From: Sulfurivirga sp964427185
Lineage (GTDB): Bacteria > Pseudomonadota > Gammaproteobacteria > Thiomicrospirales > Thiomicrospiraceae
NCBI GenBank assembly: GCA_964427185.1
Contig: CAYRSN010000034.1
Location: forward strand, 1 to 12,530
Length of the DNA stretch: 12,530 nt
Direction: 5' to 3'
Shown here: positions 5,972-12,530 of the stretch, piece by piece
How the letters are laid out: each line of letters starts with the position of its first letter
How positions within the stretch are numbered: the stretch's first letter is position 1
Made by a program: the position numbers and the translations under genes
The notes under the pieces: model-generated
What the model was told of the DNA's origin: nothing
Seen by the model: the letters and a program-made list of their open reading frames with translations, nothing else
The model's database searches: none

Positions 5972-8764
5972 ATGGCCACAGTAGAACAGCGTGATCAACG
6001 TTTACGTGCCAGAGTGAAGCTCTTGGGAAATCTGCTCGGTGAAGTCATTCGTAAGCAACATGGCGATGAAGTGCTCAACGCCATTGAAAAGCTGCGTAAG
6101 GGCTTTATCCAGCTAAGAAAAGAAGATGACCCAGCGCTTCGACAAGAGCTGCTGAGCTTTATCGAGGCACAAACACCTGAAACGCTGATTCTGATTATCC
6201 GTGCCTTTAATATCTACTTCGGCCTGGTCAACCTGGCAGAAGAGGAGCACCAGTTTCATGAGCGCCAGACACAGGTGAAATCCGATGGCCCATTATGGCT
6301 GGGTTCTTTTCTAGAAACGGTTCATGAGCTAAAACAGCAAAATATTCAGCCTGAAGAGCTTCAAACACTTCTGGATCGCCTGAACTATATCCCCGTTTTT
6401 ACGGCGCATCCTACCGAGTCCAAACGACGCGCTGTGATGGAAAATTTACGCCATATCTTTGAAACCATTGGCGAATTAAATGAAGCCGAACACTACCAAA
6501 ACACCTACGCACAAGAAGAAGTTATCCATAAACTGCGCTACCAGATTCAAACACTGTGGAAAACTGATGAAATCCGCCGCCAAAAGCCGACGGTAGAAGA
6601 TGAAATCCGCAATGGTATTTACTACTTCCGTCAATCTCTTTTTAAAGCCATTCCGGAAGTGTACCGCTATATGGAGCGCGCAGTTGCCCGCCATTTTCCC
6701 AACAGCGATATTCGAGTACCGAACTTTCTGACATTCGGCTCATGGATTGGCGGCGACCGCGACGGCAACCCTTATGTCACGCATGAAACGACCGAACACG
6801 CACTCTTTCTACAAACACGTGCCGTGCTTTATGAGTATCAGCGCCGGATTTTTGAGTTGGCGCGTCAGCTGACACACTCACGTCATCTGTGTGATATCAA
6901 ACAAGAGCTGATCAACCGCGTCACCATCGTCGATGCAGACTTAATGCATCTGGTCTTTAAAAAGCGCACCGACCGCTTTAAAGATGAACCTTATCGCCGC
7001 TTCCTCTATCTGATTCATGGCCGACTGCAGTGCAACTTGAACTTCATTGAAAGCAAACTGGACGGCCAACCTGTCGTTTTAAGCCGCTTTGCCTATCAAA
7101 ATGAACAGGAACTGCTGGACGATCTACACCTGATTTACGACTCCCTTGTCGGCCATGGTGACGAAGATATCGCAAATACTGATCTGCGGGACTTAATCCG
7201 GCTGGTAGAGACATTTGGCTTTTATCTCATGCGACTCGATATCCGCCAAGAATCCACCGTGCATACGGATGCCGTTGCCGATCTATTGCAAAATCTGAAT
7301 GTTGACTATCTGAGCCTTTCAGAAGAAGAACGCGTAACTTTACTGGCATCCCATATTGCCTCCGCCAGCATTATCGACACGCAGCACCTAACCCTTGAGC
7401 CCATGACGCGGGAAGTACTGGCTGTTTTTAACGTCATGCGTGAAATGCGGGAACTGATCAGCCACAAAGCCTTCAATAACTATGTTATTTCCATGACCCA
7501 CCAGGCCAGTCATGTCATGGAAGTGCTATTTCTGGCACACCAAGCCGGCCTGGCAGGCTACTGCGGCGGAAAGCCTTATTGTCATGTTCAGGTCAGCCCT
7601 CTGTTTGAAACAATAGAAGATCTGAAACATATTGTGCCGGTTACCGAGGCACTGCTGAAAAATGAAACCTATAGAGCCCTACTGGAAGCCTCTGACAATC
7701 TGCAGGAAATCATGCTGGGCTATTCGGATTCAGCCAAAGATGGTGGCAACCTTGCCTCAGCCTGGAACCTGTATCAAGCCCAGAAACAGATCATGACACT
7801 TGCTGACCAGTACGGCATCCAATGCCGCCTGTTCCACGGGCGCGGCGGCACAATTGGACGCGGCGGTGGTCCGACTCATATGGCGATCATGTCTCAACCT
7901 GCAGGCACGGTGCGCGGTGAAATTAAATTTACCGAGCAAGGCGAGGTGCTCTCTTACAAATACAGCAACAGTGAAACGGCTGCCTATGAGCTCTCCATGG
8001 GGGTCACTGGGCTGATCAAAGCCAGCCTGAACCTGATTCGTCCAGTTCCAGAGGATAATCCGTCGCACTTGGATATCATGCATCAGCTGGCAGACCTGGG
8101 AGAACAGCATTACCGGGCTCTGACTGATCATACTCCGGGCTTTTTTGAAGTGTTCTATCAGATCACTCCGGTTAATGAGATCGGCCTGTTAAATATCGGC
8201 TCCCGACCTTCTCACAGAAAAAAAGGCAATCTGTCCAAGTCTTCCATTCGCGCCATACCCTGGGTCTTTGGATGGGCTCAAGCTCGTCTCACATTCCCGG
8301 CCTGGTATGGCACCGGCTACGCACTAAACCAATATGCGCAGCAACATGGCTTGACAGACCTTAAAGAGATGTATGAAAGCTGGCCGTTCTTCCGTGCCAT
8401 TGTGAGCAATATTCAGATGGCGCTGGCAAAAACAGACCTGAAAATTGGCCGGGAATATACCAAGCTTGCCGAAAACCAAAAGGCCGCACAAACCATCTAT
8501 TCACTGATTGCCGATGAATATCACACCAGCGTTCAACGCGTACTGGAAGTATCCGGGAACGCCTACCTCATGGCAGATGTGCCGACCATTGCCCTTTCGC
8601 TCCAACGCAGAAACCCCTACCTTGACCCCTTGAATCACATTCAGGTAGTTTTGCTTAGACGCTATCATGACGAAAACCTCCCACCCGAGACCCGGGAGCA
8701 GTGGCTTACCCCCCTGCTGCGCTCTATTAATGCCATTGCTGCCGGCATGCGGAATACGGGATAA
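5972..8764 (+). CDS. ppc: Phosphoenolpyruvate carboxylase
   Basis: Carboxylates PEP with bicarbonate to oxaloacetate and phosphate, the anaplerotic feed into the TCA cycle and aspartate-family synthesis; cytoplasmic tetramer. It has 930 residues from ATG 5972, a little longer than E. coli (883). Motifs in order: catalytic His146 in VFTAHPTESKRR, GSWIGGDRDGNPYV (256-269), GYSDSAKDGG (583-592, with the catalytic Lys region), FHGRGGTIGRGGGP (621-634) with His622 and the glycine-rich loop, and the invariant RNTG C-terminus (927-930), part of the allosteric aspartate-inhibitor site in known enzymes. The frame opens to GTG 5921, but that codon lies upstream of the predicted transcription start, whereas ATG 5972 has AGGT six bases before it. 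It is followed after 38 bp by panD, possibly cotranscribed. No defects are seen. Confidence 0.97.
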   Translation: MATVEQRDQRLRARVKLLGNLLGEVIRKQHGDEVLNAIEKLRKGFIQLRKEDDPALRQELLSFIEAQTPETLILIIRAFNIYFGLVNLAEEEHQFHERQTQVKSDGPLWLGSFLETVHELKQQNIQPEELQTLLDRLNYIPVFTAHPTESKRRAVMENLRHIFETIGELNEAEHYQNTYAQEEVIHKLRYQIQTLWKTDEIRRQKPTVEDEIRNGIYYFRQSLFKAIPEVYRYMERAVARHFPNSDIRVPNFLTFGSWIGGDRDGNPYVTHETTEHALFLQTRAVLYEYQRRIFELARQLTHSRHLCDIKQELINRVTIVDADLMHLVFKKRTDRFKDEPYRRFLYLIHGRLQCNLNFIESKLDGQPVVLSRFAYQNEQELLDDLHLIYDSLVGHGDEDIANTDLRDLIRLVETFGFYLMRLDIRQESTVHTDAVADLLQNLNVDYLSLSEEERVTLLASHIASASIIDTQHLTLEPMTREVLAVFNVMREMRELISHKAFNNYVISMTHQASHVMEVLFLAHQAGLAGYCGGKPYCHVQVSPLFETIEDLKHIVPVTEALLKNETYRALLEASDNLQEIMLGYSDSAKDGGNLASAWNLYQAQKQIMTLADQYGIQCRLFHGRGGTIGRGGGPTHMAIMSQPAGTVRGEIKFTEQGEVLSYKYSNSETAAYELSMGVTGLIKASLNLIRPVPEDNPSHLDIMHQLADLGEQHYRALTDHTPGFFEVFYQITPVNEIGLLNIGSRPSHRKKGNLSKSSIRAIPWVFGWAQARLTFPAWYGTGYALNQYAQQHGLTDLKEMYESWPFFRAIVSNIQMALAKTDLKIGREYTKLAENQKAAQTIYSLIADEYHTSVQRVLEVSGNAYLMADVPTIALSLQRRNPYLDPLNHIQVVLLRRYHDENLPPETREQWLTPLLRSINAIAAGMRNTG

Positions 8765-8802
8765 TATCAAAACTAAAGTGCTTAAAAAATGAGTCCATCG
8801 CC

Positions 8803-9198
8803 ATGATGATCACACTGTTAAAATCCAAATTACATCGAGTGACAACCACCCATGTAGAACTGGATTATGAAGGCTCCTGTGCCATTGATGCCGATTTACT
8901 GGATAAAGCCAATATTCGCGAATATGAGCAGATTCAGATTTATAACATCAGTAACGGCGAGCGTTTTACAACCTATGCCATCCGCGCTGAAGCAGGCAGC
9001 GGCACCATCAGCGTCAACGGTGCTGCCGCACATAAAGCAAAAGTGGGAGACCTGCTTATTATTGCAACTTATGCCTCACTGGATGCACAGGCGGCAGAAA
9101 CTTTTCACCCAACTTTAGTGTATGTAGATGCTCATAATCGTGTAACGGAAATCAAATCAAAGATTCCGGAACAAGAAAGAGCTTTAAAAGCCGTTTAA
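8803..9198 (+). CDS. panD: Aspartate 1-decarboxylase (pyruvoyl-dependent)
   Basis: Decarboxylates L-aspartate to beta-alanine for pantothenate and coenzyme A. The proenzyme cleaves itself between Gly24 and Ser25 (DYEGSCAID), turning Ser25 into the pyruvoyl cofactor of the new alpha chain. The 131 residues are close to E. coli (126), and with the ATG at 8803 the numbering agrees exactly: K9, H11 (KLHRV), Y22, G24/S25, R54, T57, Y58 (GERFTTYAI) and N72 (SVNGAAAH). The Shine-Dalgarno is weak. It lies 38 bp after ppc without an intervening terminator. A poor promoter-like pair (TTGCTG at 8736, GATAAT at 8760) overlaps the end of ppc. panB and panC are not adjacent. Ppc product oxaloacetate leads to aspartate, the PanD substrate, but that link is inferred from gene order only. 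Confidence 0.96.
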   Translation: MMITLLKSKLHRVTTTHVELDYEGSCAIDADLLDKANIREYEQIQIYNISNGERFTTYAIRAEAGSGTISVNGAAAHKAKVGDLLIIATYASLDAQAAETFHPTLVYVDAHNRVTEIKSKIPEQERALKAV

Positions 9199-9255
9199 AT
9201 TGGCATTTTTTATGCTTAAAGCATTTCAATCAATCCACTCAAAAACTGGAACACT

Positions 9256-9819
9256 ATGAAAGGAAATAAACGGACATTCTATCGCCTGACCACTCTGGTT
9301 CCCATGAGTTACCGGATTATTTCCAGTGAAGAAGCAAAAGAAATCTTACTCCCGCTTGAACCTGATAGCCGATTTATTGAACAGCACTTTTTGCACAGCC
9401 TGCAAAAACTGGATCAACAGTTACAACAAGCGATTGAAGCCATCGGTGAAAAAAGTGATCTTCTGGCTACAGCATTGCATGCACTTAACAACAAAGTGAA
9501 CCTAGCACTTCAGTCCATTGACAAACGCCAACTGGCACACATGCTCCCTTTGGAGCGCGTTAATCTCAGTGCAGGCGGCATGGCATTTGAGACGGATGAG
9601 CCTGTGAATGAAACAGACCGTATTGATATCCTGATACAACCGCTGCCAGATGAAAACCCTGTTCTGCTACGTGGACATATCGTTAATATCCGTTCTCTGC
9701 CCGAAAAAGGCCCTCACCATAAACGCGTCGCCATAGAATTTGAAAACATCAGTGAAGATGCTCGCAGAAAGCTTATTTATTTCATCCAGAAAAAAGAGCT
9801 GGAAGCAGGCACAAATTGA
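9256..9819 (+). CDS. PilZ-domain protein with helical insertion, probable c-di-GMP effector
   Basis: This is a 187-residue cytoplasmic protein with no signal or membrane segment. The N-terminus carries R6-TFY-R10, fitting the RxxxR cyclic-di-GMP motif, followed by a strand (LVPMSYRI). Residues ~103-108 NLSAGG fit the second motif [D/N]xSxxG. The C-terminal half (MAFETDEPV, RIDILIQPL, HIVNIRSLP, RVAIEFENIS) reads as the PilZ beta-barrel, ending in a helix (RRKLIYFIQKKEL). The two motifs are normally some 20-30 residues apart. Here about 90 residues intervene, rich in helix-forming sequence with heptad-like hydrophobics (FLHSLQKLDQQLQQAIEAIG). Oligomeric PilZ proteins with such helices are known from xanthomonads. 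The start at 9256 keeps the RxxxR motif and has GGA six bases upstream. A downstream partner cannot be guessed from the neighbours: panD precedes it and pgsA converges. Confidence 0.82.
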   Translation: MKGNKRTFYRLTTLVPMSYRIISSEEAKEILLPLEPDSRFIEQHFLHSLQKLDQQLQQAIEAIGEKSDLLATALHALNNKVNLALQSIDKRQLAHMLPLERVNLSAGGMAFETDEPVNETDRIDILIQPLPDENPVLLRGHIVNIRSLPEKGPHHKRVAIEFENISEDARRKLIYFIQKKELEAGTN

Positions 9820-9859
9820 ACGGGAAAAGCACGAACAGTAATATCCAAGTATCACTTAA

Positions 9860-10423
9860 TCACGAATTAAAAGTACGTTGCAAGACCGGCCATGCTGCAC
9901 GCATATAGGCGACCCATGTCACGACGGTCAATGCTGCAGCCAGATAAAAAGCCCAAAGCCCCAAGACAGCCCAGTTAACACCCCATAGCGTGTCACCATA
10001 CAGCAGCCAGGTCAATGCAGCTAATTGCAAAACAGTTTTAAGCTTACCCAACTGTGAAACAGCTACCACATCCCGTAGCTGATGTGCCGCCATCCACTCT
10101 CGCAACCCGGAAATTGCCAGCTCTCTTAAGATAATTACCATCGCAGCGAGCGTCACCCCCAGCATCTGATACTCCGCGACCACCATCACACACGCCGCAC
10201 CGACCGCCAGCTTATCTGCCACCGGATCTACAAATGCGCCTAAACGACTGGTCTGCCCAAAACGGCGTGCCAGAAAACCATCTAACCAATCAGTAATCGC
10301 TCCTACCATAAAGACCAGTGCAGCCCAAAAATGCGCCTGCTCAATCGGCAGATAATACAAAGTAACAAACACGGGAATTAACACAACCCGCGCCCATGTC
10401 ATCAGCATCGGCAGAGAATACAT
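9860..10423 (-). CDS. pgsA: CDP-diacylglycerol--glycerol-3-phosphate 3-phosphatidyltransferase
   Basis: Integral inner-membrane enzyme that makes phosphatidylglycerophosphate, the committed step to phosphatidylglycerol and cardiolipin. The CDP-alcohol phosphatidyltransferase signature is complete: D45, D48-G49, A52-R53, G62, D66, D70 (DWLDGFLARRFG then LGAFVDPVAD). Hydrophobic segments, including WARVVLIPVFVTLYYL, AALVFMVGAI, TLAAMVIIL and WAVLGLWAFYLAAALTVV, give a multi-pass protein of 187 residues, usual for PgsA (about 182). The frame has an ATG two codons earlier (10429), but AGAAGGA (10435-10429) runs directly into that ATG and sits six bases before ATG 10423. The E. coli N-terminus also aligns with the later start. 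It follows uvrC by 27 bp on the same strand, the order also found in E. coli, so they are probably cotranscribed. Confidence 0.95.
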   Translation of the reverse strand: MYSLPMLMTWARVVLIPVFVTLYYLPIEQAHFWAALVFMVGAITDWLDGFLARRFGQTSRLGAFVDPVADKLAVGAACVMVVAEYQMLGVTLAAMVIILRELAISGLREWMAAHQLRDVVAVSQLGKLKTVLQLAALTWLLYGDTLWGVNWAVLGLWAFYLAAALTVVTWVAYMRAAWPVLQRTFNS

Positions 10424-10428
10424 GATCA

Positions 10429-10435
10429 TCCTTCT
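10429..10435 (-). promoter_or_regulatory. Shine-Dalgarno deciding the pgsA start
   Basis: On the minus strand AGAAGGA runs into the first ATG (10429) with no spacing, so that codon cannot be used efficiently. AAGG to the ATG at 10423 is six bases, a normal distance. Confidence 0.7.
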
Positions 10436-10450
10436 ATGTTTTGTCTAATC

Positions 10451-12241
10451 TTACTCAATTTCACCATGAAAAAACTGATAGATTCGCTCCGCCAGCTTCT
10501 TGCTTACGCCCGGCACCTTCTCTAACTCACTGACAGAGGCGCGTTCAATGCTTTTCATCCCACCAAAATGTAACAGTAACTTTCTGCGCGTTTTAGGTCC
10601 CACACCTTCTATTGCTTCCAGCGTCATTTTTAACGGCTTTTTCTGCCGTCGGGCACGATGCCCCAACAAAGCAAAGCGATGTGCTTCATCCCGAATAAAA
10701 TTCACAATATGCAACGCTGGATGATCTGAAGGCAGATCAATCGGTTCCGCCTGATCTGGTCTATATAATACTTCTAACCCCGCTTTACGGCCTTCTCCTT
10801 TTGCAACACTAATGACAGGCAGCTGCACGCCTACATCAGCTAATGCAGCACAAGCACGCTGTAACTGCCCTTTTCCACCATCAATAACCAACAGTGCCGG
10901 CAGCGCCAGCCCCTCTTCGATTAAACGCTTATAGTGGCGGTAAACTGCCTCATAAATCGCAGCGTAATCATCCCCCTTTGCTGCATTTCGAATGTTAAAC
11001 CGCCGGTAACGCTGCTTATCCGGTACCCCTTCACTAAAATGTACACAGCTTGCCACCGTTTCATTACCTTGTGTATGGCTAATATCGAAACACTCCATGT
11101 GCAAAGGTAACTCAGGCAGATGCAGCACTTCCTGTAAATGTGCCAGCTTTTCAAGCTGCGTAGATTTCTGTGCCAGATGCTGATTCAGCGCTGCCTGTGC
11201 ATTCATATTCGCCAAGTGTAGCAACTCTTTCTCAAGGCGGCTTTGCCCAACTTTTAACGGCACCCCTAAAGCATCAAACCACTGTTGCTGCTCTTCCAGC
11301 GGAAAAGGCAGCAGGATTTTTTTAGGAAAAGATGCACCATAATACTGACTGACAAATTGCGCCAATATCTCTTCTTTTTGCAGCCACGCCCCCTTAGGAA
11401 AAAACTGCTCCGTTCCCCACAGCGTCTCACCTTGATAGCGCATTAAAACAACAGCCACCTGCCCATGCCTTTCTGCAAACCCCAGTACATCCTGATCTCG
11501 CCCTTTTAAAATCAAATGCTGCTGTTGAATTGCCTTCAAAGCCGAAATCTGATCCCGCAACTGGGCGGCTTCTTCAAACCGAAGTTGCTCGGCTGCTGCC
11601 TGCATCCTTTCTGCTAAACGCTCCAGCACGGCATGATCTTTTCCGCTTAAAAACAAAACCGCTTCTTCTACATCACGCTGATAAGCTTCTTGCGTAATCT
11701 TCCCTACACACGGGGCAGAGCAGCGCCCAATCTGATACTGCAAACAGGGGCGTGACCGGTTTTTAAACACCGTATCCGAACAAGGTCTCAGCTTGAAAAT
11801 TTTCTGAAGACTATGCAAAGTCTGATAAACAGCACCCGCATTCACAAAAGGCCCAAAAAAAGCCCCTCGCTTCTGTTTTTTACCACGATAAAAATAAATC
11901 CCTGGAAAAGCATGCTGCAGGGTGACATGGATATAAGGGTAAGACTTATCATCCCTGAATAAAACGTTATAACGTGGATTAAAACGCTTAATTAACGTAC
12001 GTTCCAGCAGCAAAGCCTCTGCTTCCGTCTCTGTCAGAACAACTTCAATACGCTGCACTTGAGACACCAGGCGCTGAGTTTTAATGTGATCCGTCTTTTT
12101 TTGAAAATAACTGCTCACACGACGCTTAAGATTCTTAGCCTTCCCTACATAAATCACCTGTGCTTGAGCATCAAGCATTTTATAGACACCAGGGCGCTCG
12201 GGAAGCTGTTTGAGAAAGGTTTTAATATCGAAATCAGACAT
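10451..12241 (-). CDS. uvrC: UvrABC excinuclease subunit C
   Basis: Nuclease of nucleotide excision repair: UvrC joins the UvrB-damaged DNA complex and makes the 3' then the 5' incision. The 596 residues are of usual length. Residues 15-95 are the GIY-YIG nuclease (PGVYKM, VIYVGKAKNLKRR, Glu80). Cys154, Cys166, Cys174 and Cys178 match the positions of the iron-sulfur cluster cysteines reported for E. coli UvrC. Residues ~205-240 are the UVR motif that binds UvrB (FEEAAQLRDQI). Residues ~380-540 are the RNase H-like 5' nuclease (Asp386 in CFDISH, Asp454 in VIDGGKGQ, RDEAHRF). The C-terminus has tandem helix-hairpin-helix motifs (IEGVGPKTRRKLL, VPGVSKKLAERI). The ATG lies 11 nt after the tRNA-Asp CCA end and has no Shine-Dalgarno. 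The E. coli protein also starts MSD, so the start is probably right. pgsA follows. Confidence 0.97.
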   Translation of the reverse strand: MSDFDIKTFLKQLPERPGVYKMLDAQAQVIYVGKAKNLKRRVSSYFQKKTDHIKTQRLVSQVQRIEVVLTETEAEALLLERTLIKRFNPRYNVLFRDDKSYPYIHVTLQHAFPGIYFYRGKKQKRGAFFGPFVNAGAVYQTLHSLQKIFKLRPCSDTVFKNRSRPCLQYQIGRCSAPCVGKITQEAYQRDVEEAVLFLSGKDHAVLERLAERMQAAAEQLRFEEAAQLRDQISALKAIQQQHLILKGRDQDVLGFAERHGQVAVVLMRYQGETLWGTEQFFPKGAWLQKEEILAQFVSQYYGASFPKKILLPFPLEEQQQWFDALGVPLKVGQSRLEKELLHLANMNAQAALNQHLAQKSTQLEKLAHLQEVLHLPELPLHMECFDISHTQGNETVASCVHFSEGVPDKQRYRRFNIRNAAKGDDYAAIYEAVYRHYKRLIEEGLALPALLVIDGGKGQLQRACAALADVGVQLPVISVAKGEGRKAGLEVLYRPDQAEPIDLPSDHPALHIVNFIRDEAHRFALLGHRARRQKKPLKMTLEAIEGVGPKTRRKLLLHFGGMKSIERASVSELEKVPGVSKKLAERIYQFFHGEIE

Positions 12242-12252
12242 GGGATGATGGA

Positions 12253-12329
12253 TGGCGGAGCGGACGGGACTCGAACCCGCGACCCCCGGCGTGACAGGCC
12301 GGTATTCTAACCAACTGAACTACCGCTCC
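12253..12329 (-). tRNA. tRNA-Asp (anticodon GTC)
   Basis: 77 nt on the minus strand with encoded CCA. The acceptor stem GGAGCGG/CCGCTCC, D arm TAGTTCAGTTGGTTAGA, anticodon GTC (12295-12293) within CCTGTCACG, and T arm GGGTTCGAGTCCC match bacterial tRNA-Asp nearly base for base. It lies 22 nt after tRNA-Val and 11 nt before the uvrC start, so all three are likely in one transcript. Confidence 0.97.
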
Positions 12330-12351
12330 ACATTATAGATAACACTGAAAT

Positions 12352-12427
12352 TGGTGGGTGCTGCAGGGATCGAACCTGCGACCCTCGCCTTGTAAGGGCG
12401 ATGCTCTCCCAGCTGAGCTAAGCACCC
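12352..12427 (-). tRNA. tRNA-Val (anticodon TAC)
   Basis: 76 nt on the minus strand with encoded CCA. It shows acceptor stem GGGTGCT/AGCACCC, D arm TAGCTCAGCTGGGAGA, anticodon TAC (12394-12392) flanked by CCTTACAAGG, and T arm CAGGTTCGATCCCTG. It is the first gene behind the strong promoter and is followed by tRNA-Asp. Confidence 0.97.
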
Positions 12428-12444
12428 GTCAGTGATGGGTGCGT

Positions 12445-12472
12445 ATTATAAAGTCTTTTCAGAGACTGTCAA
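12445..12472 (-). promoter_or_regulatory. Near-consensus sigma-70 promoter for tRNA-Val, tRNA-Asp and probably uvrC-pgsA
   Basis: On the minus strand a perfect TTGACA (12472-12467) and a perfect TATAAT (12450-12445) are separated by 16 bp, with tRNA-Val starting 17 bp after the -10. A GC-containing discriminator (ACGCACCC) follows, as is common for stringently controlled stable-RNA promoters. No other promoter or terminator is apparent before uvrC. Confidence 0.85.
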
Positions 12473-12482
12473 GCATACATGT

Positions 12483-12509
12483 AATAAAAGAGCCGCTTAA
12501 GCGACTCTT
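12483..12509 (-). terminator. Rho-independent terminator of a gene beyond the right edge
   Basis: On the minus strand AAGAGTCGC and GCGGCTCTT pair across a TTAA loop (12509-12488; one G-T wobble), followed by TTATT. It would end a minus-strand gene lying outside the window and insulate the tRNA promoter, whose -35 begins 11 bp further on. The T-tract is short. On the plus strand the hairpin lacks a T-tract. Confidence 0.65.
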
Positions 12510-12530
12510 CATGCAGCATGGTACCCTTAC

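Noticed and set aside
9212..9227. ATGC-TTAAA-GCAT hairpin followed by TTT after panD as a terminator
   Set aside because: The stem is only four to six AT-rich pairs and the T-run is short, too weak to call.
12059..12310. An 83-codon plus-strand frame ending in GGADGTRTRDPRRDRPVF
   Set aside because: Its C-terminal part is the antisense translation of tRNA-Asp, a well-known source of spurious ADGTRTRD-type proteins, and the rest is antisense to uvrC.

Overview
The window reads as chromosomal DNA of a gammaproteobacterium. The evidence is the E. coli-like ThiI with a C-terminal rhodanese domain, the MltF-type lytic transglycosylase, the close match of Ppa, PanD and Fbp to enterobacterial forms, and the conserved uvrC-pgsA pair next to tRNA genes. 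I cannot fix the genus. A class I FBPase beside a soluble pyrophosphatase and PEP carboxylase would suit an autotrophic or methylotrophic member of the group, but that is inference.

Left end (1 to about 1090): a small, decayed accessory patch. The first eight bases match the 3' end of many tRNA-Ser genes. They are followed by a repeat-rich leader, the first ~36 codons of a P4-type tyrosine integrase, and a GC-richer type II toxin-antitoxin pair (Phd/YefM antitoxin, RelE/ParE toxin) whose promoter begins where the integrase similarity stops. This looks like the scar of a tRNA-targeted integrative element.

Centre (1092 to 9819): an initiator tRNA-fMet gene with its own promoter, then mltF (periplasmic peptidoglycan lytic transglycosylase). 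mltF converges on and overlaps thiI (4-thiouridine and thiamine sulfur transfer). thiI is divergent from a plus-strand run: fbp, ppa, ppc, panD and a PilZ-domain gene. Strong intrinsic terminators follow fbp and ppa, and ppc has its own extended -10 promoter, so this is a series of co-directional units rather than one operon. Fbp (gluconeogenesis or Calvin cycle), Ppa (pyrophosphate removal) and Ppc (anaplerotic oxaloacetate) form a carbon-metabolism neighbourhood. PanD makes beta-alanine from aspartate, which derives from oxaloacetate.

Right end (9860 to 12530), minus strand: a near-consensus promoter drives tRNA-Val(TAC), tRNA-Asp(GTC), uvrC (nucleotide excision repair) and pgsA (phosphatidylglycerophosphate synthase). 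uvrC begins 11 nt after the tRNA-Asp CCA end without a visible Shine-Dalgarno. A terminator for an unseen upstream gene lies at the right edge.

Most of the window is ordinary housekeeping sequence. I see no convincing undescribed system. The points most worth a second look are the integrase/TA scar with its repeats, the PilZ protein with a helical insertion between its two ligand motifs, and the tRNA-uvrC junction. Several starts (mltF, fbp, ppc, pgsA, toxin) are set later than the longest possible reading frame, on Shine-Dalgarno, promoter or family-alignment grounds.
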